From: Pseudoselenomonas ruminantium
GTDB taxonomy: Bacteria > Bacillota > Negativicutes > Selenomonadales > Selenomonadaceae
Direction: 5' to 3'
NCBI RefSeq assembly: GCF_900104055.1
Contig: NZ_FNJQ01000001.1
Span: 62,001-126,000, forward strand
Length of the DNA stretch: 64,000 bases
Program-made: the position numbers and the translations under genes
In this document: positions 1 to 8,006 of the stretch, one piece after another
How the letters are laid out: each line of letters opens with the position of its first letter
Position numbering within the stretch: the stretch's first letter is position 1
The notes under the pieces: generated by a model
What the model was told of the DNA's origin: nothing
Seen by the model: the letters and a program-made list of their open reading frames with translations, nothing else
Databases searched by the model: none

Positions 1-43
1 CTTCATATAATTAAACGCATATTATAATTTTATAGTAAAAAGT

Positions 44-1138
44 TCACTTTCTTACCGAAACAAAATCAGCAAAATTAACGCGAAAATTCTCTATACTGAA
101 CCGTTCTGCATTATGTCGGCATTTTTCTGCTCTTATTCCTTCATTATCACTCATCTTTGTTACAGCTTCCCTTATATCAGCTGCATCCTGTCTATAAAAG
201 AAAATACCTGTTTCATTTTCTTTTACAGTTTCAAGCGCTCCGCCTTTTCCATAGGCAATCACTGGAGTTCCGCAAGCCTGTGCTTCTACTGGCGTAATCC
301 CAAAATCCTCTTCAGCTGCGAACACAAATGCCTTGGCATGTTGCATTTTTTCTTTCATCACTTCAAAAGTCTGATATCCCATCATGGTTATATTTTCTTT
401 GGCAATGGCTTTAATTTTTTCATAGTCCGGGCCATCACCTATTACTATCAGTTTCTTATCCGGCATTTCATTAAAAGCTTCTACAATCAGCTTCACTTTT
501 TTATATGGCACCAAACGGGAAGCAGTCAGATAGTAATCTTCTTTTTCCTCACAGTATTCAAAAGCATCAATGTCTACCGGCGGATAAATCACTTTTGCCT
601 CTCTGCCATATACCTTCTTTATACGTTTAGCGATAAATTTAGAGTTAGCAATGAAGTAATCCACACCATTGGCCGTTCTTGTATCCCACATGCGCATATA
701 GTGCAAAATTATTTTTGCCAACCAGCCTTTAAGACCGTGGTTCAGATTTGACTCTTCAAGATATTGATGCGTCAAATCCCAAGCGTAACGAATCGGACTG
801 TGCACATAGGAAATATGTATCTGATTAGGCCCGGTTAATATGCCTTTTGCCACACAATGTGAGCTGGATATGACCAAATCATAGTCTGTCACATCTAATT
901 GTTCTATCGCCAACGGCATTAATGGCAGATAACTGCGATAATGTTTTTTTGCTCCGGGCAAATTTTGGATAAAGCTTGTATGCGTCTTCTTATTTTTTAT
1001 GAAATCGCGTTGCCCTTCGGGCAAGAAATCTACCAAACAAAAAATATCTGCTTCCGGGTAAATATTTAATATCTGTTCTACTACACGTTCTGCACCAGCA
1101 TAAGTAACCAACCAGTCACAAACTATAGCAATCTTCAT
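44..1138 (-). CDS. GT4-family glycosyltransferase
   Basis: A 364-residue GT-B glycosyltransferase that probably adds a sugar (mannose-like donors are common for this subgroup) to a lipid-linked exopolysaccharide or O-antigen unit at the cytoplasmic face. The N-terminal Rossmann half opens with MKIAIVCDWL and a GAERV loop. The C-terminal half holds the retaining GT4 EX7E pair at about E277 and E285 in EEDFGITPVEAQ, followed by a GG-rich nucleotide-sugar loop near 298. The start lies 3 bases beyond the stop of the upstream wzz-like gene, with GGAGG inside that gene's end, so the two are probably translationally coupled. It is last in the operon within the window; further polysaccharide genes may lie beyond the left edge. 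Donor and acceptor cannot be read from sequence. Confidence 0.9.
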   Translation of the reverse strand: MKIAIVCDWLVTYAGAERVVEQILNIYPEADIFCLVDFLPEGQRDFIKNKKTHTSFIQNLPGAKKHYRSYLPLMPLAIEQLDVTDYDLVISSSHCVAKGILTGPNQIHISYVHSPIRYAWDLTHQYLEESNLNHGLKGWLAKIILHYMRMWDTRTANGVDYFIANSKFIAKRIKKVYGREAKVIYPPVDIDAFEYCEEKEDYYLTASRLVPYKKVKLIVEAFNEMPDKKLIVIGDGPDYEKIKAIAKENITMMGYQTFEVMKEKMQHAKAFVFAAEEDFGITPVEAQACGTPVIAYGKGGALETVKENETGIFFYRQDAADIREAVTKMSDNEGIRAEKCRHNAERFSIENFRVNFADFVSVRK

Positions 1139-1141
1139 ACA

Positions 1142-2500
1142 TCATGCCTCCCGCCTGTAGCATACCAAGCTATAACAAAAAGCAAACATACAACCTAATA
1201 CAAAACCAATAGCTGTGATAAGTATTTTTTTAGGCGATGCTGGTTTGTCTTCATCTGGCAGGTTAGCCGCATCGACAATCTGGATATCCATACTGTCCAT
1301 GGCTTCTTTCAGCTTTTTATCCTCTGCCTGCTTGATAAGGTTGGTATATATCTGTTCCTTAATGCTGGTATCACGCTGAAGGTTCAAATATTCCAGCACG
1401 GCTTTTGGGAAACCATCCAGTTTCTTTTCTTCCTCTTCCCGACGCTGTCTTATGGCCGTTTCACTGGCCTTAGCTACGGCTACGCTGACTTCAGCATTTG
1501 CCTGTTCACCGATAAGACCTGCCTGAGTGGAATTCATTGTGGTGTATTTGGAGGCTACGATGGTATTCACTTCACTGGCCAATTTCTTTTGCAGGGCATC
1601 AATTCTTTCTTTAGCAGAAATGATGCTCGGATGTTCTTCCGTATAACGTTCCCTTAATCCCACCAGATTTACTTGAGCATCTACAATCTGCTTGCGCAGC
1701 CCCATAACGATCTCATTATCGTTGATGTTATAATTCTGACTGCTAGAGCTAATATCTCCCAGTTTTGCACCCACAGCATCCAGTTTTGCCTGGTTGGCCT
1801 TTTCCTGTACCTGCATGTTGCTGATGGCTTCATCAAAGGCACTCATTTTTGACACAGCAGCCTTGGCCTGTTCATCCGGGCTATAGATCTTATGTTCCTG
1901 CTGGTATTCAGCGAATTTGGTTCTGGCATCTTCCGCATCTTTTTTCGCTTCGTCAATACGTTTTTCCAGGAATTTCACCAGCAGACTCTGGGTTTGCTGG
2001 TTCATATCCGTCTGCAGGAGCAGGAAGTTGTCTACTACGCCCTGGGAGATTTTCTGGGCTTCTTCCGGCGTCCTGCCCTTGGCGGTAACGGTTATAAGGT
2101 CCGTCTGCTTGGTATTCTTGATATCCAGATATTTCTTAGCAAAGTCTTCAGCCTCAGGCTTTTTCTTTTCATCTTCCCATTCCATATCGTTGATGATGGG
2201 TTCCAATACGCGGCGAGATTTCATCAGTTCCATATAATTAGTAGCAGAACTGCTGGCACCTGTGTTCACTCCCATCATTGCCGCCATAGCTGCTGCACCG
2301 CTAATATCCTGACCAGCATTTCTGGTCTGTACCAATGTTGTAGATTCGTACTGTTTCGGTAGGATGAAACTGATGCCAGCCGCCAATAGAGTGCAACCAA
2401 TGATGATGCCTCCTACCTGTTTTTTGTGGTCAATAGCGACATTGGCTAATTTGCCGAGGTCGATGGTGTCTTCTTCTAAATGTTGTGGTTTATTTTCCAT
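1142..2500 (-). CDS. Wzz/chain-length determinant-type polysaccharide co-polymerase
   Basis: A 452-residue inner-membrane protein of the Wzz/GNVR family that sets polysaccharide chain length with the Wzy polymerase. A transmembrane helix at about residues 29-48 follows a short cytosolic tail. A long charged coiled-coil periplasmic section (about 160-390) follows, then a second helix near the C-terminus. There is no Walker A tyrosine-kinase domain, so any BY-kinase partner would be a separate protein. The reading frame stays open 60 codons upstream, but the ATG at 2500 has AAGGAG at ideal spacing and starts the conserved MENKPQ end. The extra upstream part reads through an intergenic repeat and is not coding. 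Confidence 0.88.
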   Translation of the reverse strand: MENKPQHLEEDTIDLGKLANVAIDHKKQVGGIIIGCTLLAAGISFILPKQYESTTLVQTRNAGQDISGAAAMAAMMGVNTGASSSATNYMELMKSRRVLEPIINDMEWEDEKKKPEAEDFAKKYLDIKNTKQTDLITVTAKGRTPEEAQKISQGVVDNFLLLQTDMNQQTQSLLVKFLEKRIDEAKKDAEDARTKFAEYQQEHKIYSPDEQAKAAVSKMSAFDEAISNMQVQEKANQAKLDAVGAKLGDISSSSQNYNINDNEIVMGLRKQIVDAQVNLVGLRERYTEEHPSIISAKERIDALQKKLASEVNTIVASKYTTMNSTQAGLIGEQANAEVSVAVAKASETAIRQRREEEEKKLDGFPKAVLEYLNLQRDTSIKEQIYTNLIKQAEDKKLKEAMDSMDIQIVDAANLPDEDKPASPKKILITAIGFVLGCMFAFCYSLVCYRREA

Positions 2501-2540
2501 TGAGATTTGCTCCTTAAAGTTATTTTTGAGGTTTAAAACC

Positions 2541-2590
2541 ACCTCATCCACCGCCTTGCGGTCCCCCTTCCCCTCAAGGGGAAGTCTTTT
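2541..2590. repeat. Short REP-like double-hairpin repeat
   Basis: About 50 bp lie between the sugar transferase stop and the wzz-like gene. They hold a small CCGC-CTT-GCGG hairpin (2551-2561) and a perfect 8-bp stem CTTCCCCT/AGGGGAAG (2567-2584). A TCTTTTTA tail supplies the sugar transferase's TAA stop on the minus strand. From memory, this layout resembles a palindromic intergenic repeat that is very common in gut Firmicutes genomes. Read on the plus strand it resembles an intrinsic terminator. On the minus strand it could stabilise or attenuate the message between two cotranscribed genes. No second copy was seen in this window. Confidence 0.6.
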
Positions 2591-4011
2591 TAGTATGCAC
2601 CTTTGCCGAAGAGGACGGCGGTGAAGGTTTTGGCCAGGTACATGATGTCGAGCCATACGGACCAGTTTCTGACGTACCATGTATCCATGGTGACTCGTTC
2701 TTCGTATGTGGTGTCACTGCGGCCACTGGCCTGCCACATACCGGTGATGCCTGGAAGTACCATGGCATATTCACGGAAATACTGCCCGTAACGTTCGATT
2801 TCTTTTTGTACAATGGGACGCGGGCCAACAAGACTCATATCACCCTTGATGACGTTCCATAGCTGTGGCAGTTCATCCAAACTAGTTTTCCGCAGGAAAC
2901 CACCTAACTTGGTAACTCTGGGATCATTGGTCAGTTTGAAGGACTCTTCCCATTCCTTCCTAGCTTCGGGATTAGCGGCCAGATATTCTTCCAGTTTTTC
3001 CTGTGCATTAGGAATCATCGTTTGAAACTTATAACAGGGGAATTCGCGGCCATCTTTACCGATACGATGATGGGCGAAGATTACATTCCCTTTGTTATCG
3101 ATTGCAACCAACACACTTACAAGCACAATAATCGGCAGAATCAGCAATCCACCGCCAAGCGTGCAAACCAAGTCAAACGTTCTTTTGTAAATCCGATTGC
3201 GTCGCATGGCAAGGTTATTGCGCATATGCAGCATCAATATCTCTTCTGCAAACAAAACCTGCGCTTCTACCCCCATCATCGGTGTGCCAATCAAGTCCGG
3301 AACATAGGACAGATGCCTTACATGCGGCTGGACTGTAGTAATCAGATGCTGGAGTTTATCCCGTCCCATACCCGGGGCCGTGATGATCACCGTTTTGGCA
3401 TTGCTGTTTTTTATAATCTGCTCTGCTTCATCCACAGTCCCCAACAGGTTATAATGCTTGGGAATCTTATCCGAAATGGGATTATCGTCAATGAAGCCGG
3501 CGATATTATAACGATAGCCCAAGTCATCCTTGAAGAAATGCAGGGCACGCTCGGCAGTCTTGCCAGCGCCAATCATGATTACGTCCTCATAAAGATGATG
3601 GCGGTGTTTCAGATACAGGCTGACTGCAAGGCGTTCCAAATAGATTGTCAATAGCATCAATAGCCAGAAAATTACAAAGAAAGAGCGCGGTGCCTGCCAA
3701 TTCGTGAAGAAATAGAGTGCTGCCACACAGGCCAGCATTGCATAGGTCACGCCATAGAATATGCTGCGCACAGTGTAGATGAACGGCTGCATGTTGTTGT
3801 AGATCCTGGACTGGGCCAGGAACAACAGGAAGGTCAAGGGCAGCCAGAAGTAAAGATAGCTCCTGTGGATTGACATGTCATAGATTGACGTTGACAATTG
3901 ACCGGTCAAAATGACGGCCAGATAGTCCATCGTCAAAAACAGGACTGGTGTCAGATAGCGCCTCGCCTTCTGCCTTATGGAGTTGTTATTTGATGTTGCA
4001 GTCAATGTCAT
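2590..4011 (-). CDS. Undecaprenyl-phosphate sugar phosphotransferase (WbaP/WcaJ type)
   Basis: A 473-residue polyisoprenyl-phosphate hexose-1-phosphate transferase that starts a repeat unit by moving sugar-1-phosphate from a UDP-sugar to undecaprenyl phosphate. The N-terminal half has several membrane helices (about residues 15-125) and a CoA-binding-like Rossmann section (MIGAGKTAERAL near 146). The bacterial sugar-transferase domain fills the C-terminal 200 residues with the hallmarks KFQTM, DELPQL and SLVGPRP. The start has AAGGGGAAG upstream and lies 9 bp after the small ribbon-helix-helix gene, so the two form an operon. Galactose versus glucose specificity cannot be decided here. Confidence 0.9.
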   Translation of the reverse strand: MTLTATSNNNSIRQKARRYLTPVLFLTMDYLAVILTGQLSTSIYDMSIHRSYLYFWLPLTFLLFLAQSRIYNNMQPFIYTVRSIFYGVTYAMLACVAALYFFTNWQAPRSFFVIFWLLMLLTIYLERLAVSLYLKHRHHLYEDVIMIGAGKTAERALHFFKDDLGYRYNIAGFIDDNPISDKIPKHYNLLGTVDEAEQIIKNSNAKTVIITAPGMGRDKLQHLITTVQPHVRHLSYVPDLIGTPMMGVEAQVLFAEEILMLHMRNNLAMRRNRIYKRTFDLVCTLGGGLLILPIIVLVSVLVAIDNKGNVIFAHHRIGKDGREFPCYKFQTMIPNAQEKLEEYLAANPEARKEWEESFKLTNDPRVTKLGGFLRKTSLDELPQLWNVIKGDMSLVGPRPIVQKEIERYGQYFREYAMVLPGITGMWQASGRSDTTYEERVTMDTWYVRNWSVWLDIMYLAKTFTAVLFGKGAY

Positions 4012-4020
4012 TTCTTCCCC

Positions 4021-4188
4021 TTACTTTTCAGCCTTCATATTGGCCAGGGCGTATTCGCAACACTGACGCACGAGATTATTAACCGATACATGCTCATGTT
4101 CAGCTACTTTCGTTAGTTCCTCCAACAAACTCTGTGGAAGACGAAAGGTTTTATTGAGCATTTCTTCAGTTTGTTTAACTTCGAACAT
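4021..4188 (-). CDS. Small ribbon-helix-helix (Arc-like) protein
   Basis: A 55-residue ORF begins with ATG at 4188 behind a perfect AAGGAG. It reads MFEVKQTEEMLNKTFRLPQS and ends ...NMKAEK. The short beta strand (KTFRLP) followed by two helices (SLLEELTKVAEHE and SVNNLVRQCCEYAL) is the pattern of ribbon-helix-helix DNA-binding proteins such as Arc, MetJ and many antitoxins. It is the first gene of the exopolysaccharide operon, 9 bp before the sugar transferase. No toxin ORF lies beside it, so an autoregulator of the polysaccharide operon is the simplest reading, by inference. Confidence 0.75.
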   Translation of the reverse strand: MFEVKQTEEMLNKTFRLPQSLLEELTKVAEHEHVSVNNLVRQCCEYALANMKAEK

Positions 4189-4220
4189 TCTTAATTCTCC
4201 TTTGCATTTTTACACACTCC

Positions 4221-4251
4221 ATTATATTAGCACATATGCCCCCCCCCACAA
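4221..4251 (-). promoter_or_regulatory. Probable exopolysaccharide operon promoter with G9 tract
   Basis: On the minus strand a perfect TATAAT (4221-4226) lies upstream of the ribbon-helix-helix gene. A weak TTGTGG -35 candidate (4246-4251) is 19 bp away. The spacer contains most of a run of nine G (4239-4247). Loss of one or two G would bring the spacing to 18 or 17 bp, the preferred range. Confidence 0.45.
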
Positions 4252-4363
4252 GACATTAACTAAAAAATTTTCCATTTACTCTGCGCATATGGCAATTTGC
4301 ATTTAAATATTACATTTTTTCCTATTGCAGATTTGGTTGCATATCGAAATAAAGACACAAAAA

Positions 4364-4401
4364 GAGAGCCTTACATAACCAGTCAGTTACATAAGGCTCT
4401 C
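4364..4401 (-). terminator. Intrinsic terminator after the FAD dehydrogenase gene
   Basis: A 10-bp stem GAGAGCCTTA/TAAGGCTCTC encloses an 18-base loop region and is followed on the minus strand by TTTTTGTG. It ends the cdaA-cdaR-FAD dehydrogenase operon 18 bp past the stop. Confidence 0.85.
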
Positions 4402-4418
4402 GCCTGATTTACTCTATT

Positions 4419-6038
4419 TTATTGTTCTTTATACGTGAGAAAGGCCGATGCTGCCTTCATACCGTCTACCGCCGCACTCATGATGCCGCCGGCATAACCT
4501 GCGCCCTCGCCCATGGGATAGAGGCCAGCCACGCCTTCTGCCTGCATATTTTCCCGGCTTCGGCGGATACGGCAGGGCGCCGACGATCTGGCTTCCACAC
4601 CGGTCATAACGGCGCCTTTATGGGCAAAGCCCTTGATTTTCCGATCAAAATGCGGCAGGGCTCCTTCCAAGGTCTGCGTGAGGAAAGCCGGCAGGCACTT
4701 GTGCAGATCCACAGCTTTCACGCCCGGCTGATAGGTCGGCGTGGTCAGGAACTGCGTAGAACCGGCTGTACCCGTCAGGAAATCGCCGACCGTCTGCACT
4801 GGTGCATGATAGTTCCTGCCCCCCAGCTCAAAGGCCAGTTTTTCCAGCTTGTCCTGCAGGTTCATGCCCGCCAGCACTTCCCGGCCAAAATCATCCGGTC
4901 CCACCTGCACCAGCAAGGCACTATTGGCAATGCCAGAGTCGCGCTTGTAGTTGCTCATACCGTTGGTGCATACCTGCCCTTTGAGCGACGTGGCTGCGAC
5001 TACCTGCCCGCCCGGACACATACAGAAGGAATACGCTCCCCGGCCCGTCCGGGGATCTTTGTATGTCAGGGCATAATCGGCTACCGGCAGCAGCGGATGC
5101 CCTGCATCTTCCCCATACTGGGCTTTATCGATGAATTCCTGCGGATGCTCGATGCGCACGCCGATGGCAAAAGGCTTGGCTTCCATCTGCAGGCCTTTGC
5201 CCAGCAGCATGCGATAAGTATCCCGGGCCGAATGGCCGATGCCCATGAAGACTTCCTGACAGGGAATGCGTTCCTCGCCATTGACGATGACCGCCTGCAT
5301 CCTTCCCTGTTCGATTTCCAGATCCGTGACCTGTGCCTCAAAACGAACTTCGCCACCCAGACGGATGATCTCCTGCCGGATATTCTTGACCACGCCCTGC
5401 AATAGATCCGTGCCGATATGCGGCTTATGCAGATAGCGGATCTCTTCCGGGGCTCCTGCTGCGATGAACGCCGCCAGCACATCCTGTATATGTCCATCGC
5501 TGATGCGGGTGGTCAGCTTGCCATCCGAGAACGTACCTGCCCCGCCCTCGCCAAACTGTACATTGGATCTTTCATTCAGCGTCCCTGTCTGCCAGAACAA
5601 TTCTATCGCTGCCTTGCGGCTGTCCACATCCCCGCCCCGTTCCAGTACCAGGGGATTCCAGCCAGCCTTGGCTAGTGTCAGGGCAGCAAACATCCCCGCA
5701 GGGCCAAAACCGATCACCACAGGACGCAACTCATCTTCCCGACACGGACGGAAGTTCAGGGCTGCCGTTTTCTTCAGCGGCAGGATTTCCACATTCTTAT
5801 CCTTGCGCAATTTTTTCAACACATTCTTTTCCGGCATGTTGACTTTGACGTCCAGCATATAGACGAACTGTACCGGCGCGCCATGATAGCGGCGGGCATC
5901 TACAGCCTTACGCACAATTACCACCTCAGCAACAGCCTGAGGTGGTAATTGCAAGCGTTTGGCTGCAAGCATTTCCAGGGGTGCCTTCTCATCAAAAGGC
6001 ACCTGCAGATTTTTGATACGAATCACTTGTAGCTTCAC
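4419..6038 (-). CDS. FAD-dependent dehydrogenase of the COG2509 family
   Basis: A 539-residue soluble flavoprotein. Residues 1-100 form a small basic alpha/beta domain found in this family. The FAD-binding Rossmann motif GFGPAG sits at 110-115, followed by a conserved QFGEGGAGTFSDGKL stretch and a C-terminal GEGAGYAGGI motif that closes the FAD fold. The family is widespread in anaerobes and lacks an assigned substrate; it resembles HI0933-like and NAD(P)/FAD oxidoreductases. The start overlaps the cdaR stop by 4 bp (ATGA), so it is coupled to the c-di-AMP genes. A perfect 14-bp inverted repeat lies early in its coding sequence (5915-5951). Confidence 0.85.
   Translation of the reverse strand: MKLQVIRIKNLQVPFDEKAPLEMLAAKRLQLPPQAVAEVVIVRKAVDARRYHGAPVQFVYMLDVKVNMPEKNVLKKLRKDKNVEILPLKKTAALNFRPCREDELRPVVIGFGPAGMFAALTLAKAGWNPLVLERGGDVDSRKAAIELFWQTGTLNERSNVQFGEGGAGTFSDGKLTTRISDGHIQDVLAAFIAAGAPEEIRYLHKPHIGTDLLQGVVKNIRQEIIRLGGEVRFEAQVTDLEIEQGRMQAVIVNGEERIPCQEVFMGIGHSARDTYRMLLGKGLQMEAKPFAIGVRIEHPQEFIDKAQYGEDAGHPLLPVADYALTYKDPRTGRGAYSFCMCPGGQVVAATSLKGQVCTNGMSNYKRDSGIANSALLVQVGPDDFGREVLAGMNLQDKLEKLAFELGGRNYHAPVQTVGDFLTGTAGSTQFLTTPTYQPGVKAVDLHKCLPAFLTQTLEGALPHFDRKIKGFAHKGAVMTGVEARSSAPCRIRRSRENMQAEGVAGLYPMGEGAGYAGGIMSAAVDGMKAASAFLTYKEQ
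5915..5951. repeat. Perfect 14-bp inverted repeat inside a coding sequence
   Basis: The arms CAATTACCACCTCA and TGAGGTGGTAATTG are separated by 9 bases. They lie at about codons 30-42 of the COG2509 gene (encoding roughly QLPPQAVAEVVIV). Codon usage alone rarely gives a 14-bp perfect palindrome. The RNA would form a very stable hairpin near the 5' end of the reading frame. Confidence 0.8.
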
Positions 6039-6988
6039 TCCATACTTTTTTCTGTTTTCTTGCTTTTCACCGCGATATGCACCAGCACATCATGATTGGT
6101 TACGGTCACCCCGGAGGGGAGTTCCAATTTCACGGTCTTGTTGGTATTCTTCAGCACATCAGCCAGCGATACTTTCTCCGTCGGGACGAATGTAAGATTG
6201 GCAATGATGTTTTCCGAACCTGCAATCTCGATCTGTAGCGGTTCCGGCTTCAGGGACACGAGCTCCAGATTATCCGGCAGGTCATCGCCGGGCACAGGCT
6301 TGATAGTGACAATCTTCTTGGTAAGGCCACGGGCCATCTGTACGGAAACATACATGGTCGAAGGCTGGATGGTAATGCCGGACACTTCCTTGCCCTCTGC
6401 GTTGATAGCCGTCAGCGGCACCTGCAGGGCAAAATCCGTATCATTCTTGCTGGTAAGTCCCACATAGCCGATCAGCCGGTCCACTTCCGTGACCAAAGAG
6501 GCCGGACCTTCCACCAGCACTTCCGCACTGGCCTGGCTGACGCTGGCCACCGTGACGCCGCTGGCCGGAGAACCATTGACATTGATATCGGCCCGGACTT
6601 TCCGGGTGATGATGGGATCGAGATTGACCTCCACCGTTGCCGGTGTCATATCCACGAGCTCGAAGCCGGCAGGCATTTCCATGCGCACCTTGTACTCCTT
6701 CCTGCCCTCCTCAGCACCACGCAGGTCCACATAAGCATGGAAATCGGCGTCGCTGTTGCTGACAAAGAGCGAGCGGGCACCGCGAACCGTAACCTTGATC
6801 TTATCCGTTCCCTGCGTGACCTTGTAACCTTCCGGGGCATTCAGGAGCTGCACCTGCGCCGTAAAGCTGCCTTCTGTTGACGGATTCTGGTCATTCATCA
6901 CATAGCCCCAAAGGATCACCGCAATCAAAAGGGCGACAATCTTGGCCGCTAAATTACGTTGTACCAAACTGCGAAAGCGTGAAATCAT
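6035..6988 (-). CDS. cdaR: CdaR (YbbR-domain) regulator of diadenylate cyclase
   Basis: A 317-residue extracytoplasmic protein with one N-terminal transmembrane helix (about 13-31, LAAKIVALLIAVILWGYVMN). Tandem YbbR beta-domains fill the rest, recognisable by repeats such as KVTVRGARSL and VLVEGPASLV. In Firmicutes CdaR binds CdaA at the membrane and tunes c-di-AMP synthesis. It overlaps the cdaA stop by 4 bp and the next gene by 4 bp. The usual third partner glmM is absent here; the COG2509 flavoprotein takes that place. Confidence 0.92.
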   Translation of the reverse strand: MISRFRSLVQRNLAAKIVALLIAVILWGYVMNDQNPSTEGSFTAQVQLLNAPEGYKVTQGTDKIKVTVRGARSLFVSNSDADFHAYVDLRGAEEGRKEYKVRMEMPAGFELVDMTPATVEVNLDPIITRKVRADINVNGSPASGVTVASVSQASAEVLVEGPASLVTEVDRLIGYVGLTSKNDTDFALQVPLTAINAEGKEVSGITIQPSTMYVSVQMARGLTKKIVTIKPVPGDDLPDNLELVSLKPEPLQIEIAGSENIIANLTFVPTEKVSLADVLKNTNKTVKLELPSGVTVTNHDVLVHIAVKSKKTEKSME

Positions 6989-7824
6989 TTCTTCTTCCTC
7001 CAGTTCATCACCATATCTTTGATGCCCGTGGTCGGCACTTCAAAGGCAGGCATCAGCACCTCTTTCAGATATTCCGGACTCAGATGCCGCATGATATGGC
7101 CATTTTCCGCTACGGAAATCGTGCCGGTCTCCTCGCTGACCACCACGATCAGCGCATCGCACTGCTCGGACAAGCCGATAGCAGCCCGATGACGGGTGCC
7201 AAGTTCCGTAGATAACGCACGGTTCTCCGTCAGCGGCAGCAGACACCCCGCTGCTATCAGCCGGTTGCCCCGGATAACCGTTGCCCCATCATGCAAAGGC
7301 GTATTGACGATAAAGACATTGAGCAGGAACTCTTCCGAAATGAGGCCATCGATCTGGATGCCCGTAGCGCTGACATCGTTGAGTCCCATATTGCGCTCAA
7401 TAACCAGCAATGCACCGGTCTTCGTTGCCGAAAGCTGCTTCACCGCCTTGGTGATCTCATTGACGACATTGCGGGCTTCCTCATCATCGAGTAGCGCAGC
7501 CGTTCCCAGGAACCGCCCCTGTCCCAAATGTTCCAGCGCCCGCCGCAGTTCCGGCTGGAAGACGATGGGCAGAGCCACAAAGAGCAGAGTCACGGCCTTC
7601 TGCAGGAGCCAGGAAATCACATGCAGATCCAACCAACTGCAGACCATGGTCACAGCTAGCAGGACCAGGATACCCTTCACCAATGTGATGGCCCGGGTAT
7701 CCTGCAGCATTTCGTAAACTTTATAGAGAATTGCTGCCACAATCAGGATATCCAACACATCGAACCAACCGATGGTGGACAGTATTCCATGAAATTGTAC
7801 CGGCAAGGAAAAATCAATTGGCAT
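6985..7824 (-). CDS. cdaA: Diadenylate cyclase CdaA
   Basis: A 279-residue membrane enzyme that condenses two ATP into cyclic di-AMP, a signal for osmotic and cell-wall homeostasis. Three hydrophobic segments lie in residues 14-90. The DAC domain follows with both catalytic motifs intact: DGA at 179-181 and RHR at 211-213. Length and layout match CdaA/DacA. It is the first gene of the operon, with GGGGAG upstream and a good sigma70 promoter at 7872-7901. Confidence 0.96.
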   Translation of the reverse strand: MPIDFSLPVQFHGILSTIGWFDVLDILIVAAILYKVYEMLQDTRAITLVKGILVLLAVTMVCSWLDLHVISWLLQKAVTLLFVALPIVFQPELRRALEHLGQGRFLGTAALLDDEEARNVVNEITKAVKQLSATKTGALLVIERNMGLNDVSATGIQIDGLISEEFLLNVFIVNTPLHDGATVIRGNRLIAAGCLLPLTENRALSTELGTRHRAAIGLSEQCDALIVVVSEETGTISVAENGHIMRHLSPEYLKEVLMPAFEVPTTGIKDMVMNWRKKK

Positions 7825-7871
7825 AAAACAAAACTCCCCAGTGTTACACTTCCGTTATATCTCTAGCTACT

Positions 7872-7901
7872 ATTATATGAAAAATTCGCGTTCTTTGTAA
7901 A
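7872..7901 (-). promoter_or_regulatory. Sigma70-type promoter of the cdaA operon
   Basis: Minus strand: TTTACA (7896-7901), an 18-bp spacer and a perfect TATAAT (7872-7877), about 50 bp upstream of the cdaA start. Further TTGTAA hexamers lie at 7909-7914 and 7918-7923. Confidence 0.7.
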
Positions 7902-7960
7902 GAACTCCTTGTAACTATTGTAAAAGTTTACGCCTTTTTTCTAAAAATTATATGAAAAAA

Positions 7961-7994
7961 AGAAGATTTGCCGTTAATATACGACAAATCTTCT
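7961..7994 (-). terminator. Intrinsic terminator after ilvE
   Basis: The stem AGAAGATTTG/CAAATCTTCT has a 14-base loop and is followed on the minus strand by a run of six T. It lies 13 bp beyond the ilvE stop. Confidence 0.85.
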
Positions 7995-8006
7995 CTAATC
8001 CATGGC

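Noticed and set aside
2501-2680. 60-codon N-terminal extension of the wzz-like gene
   Set aside because: It crosses a REP-like repeat and the end of the sugar transferase gene; AAGGAG precedes ATG 2500.
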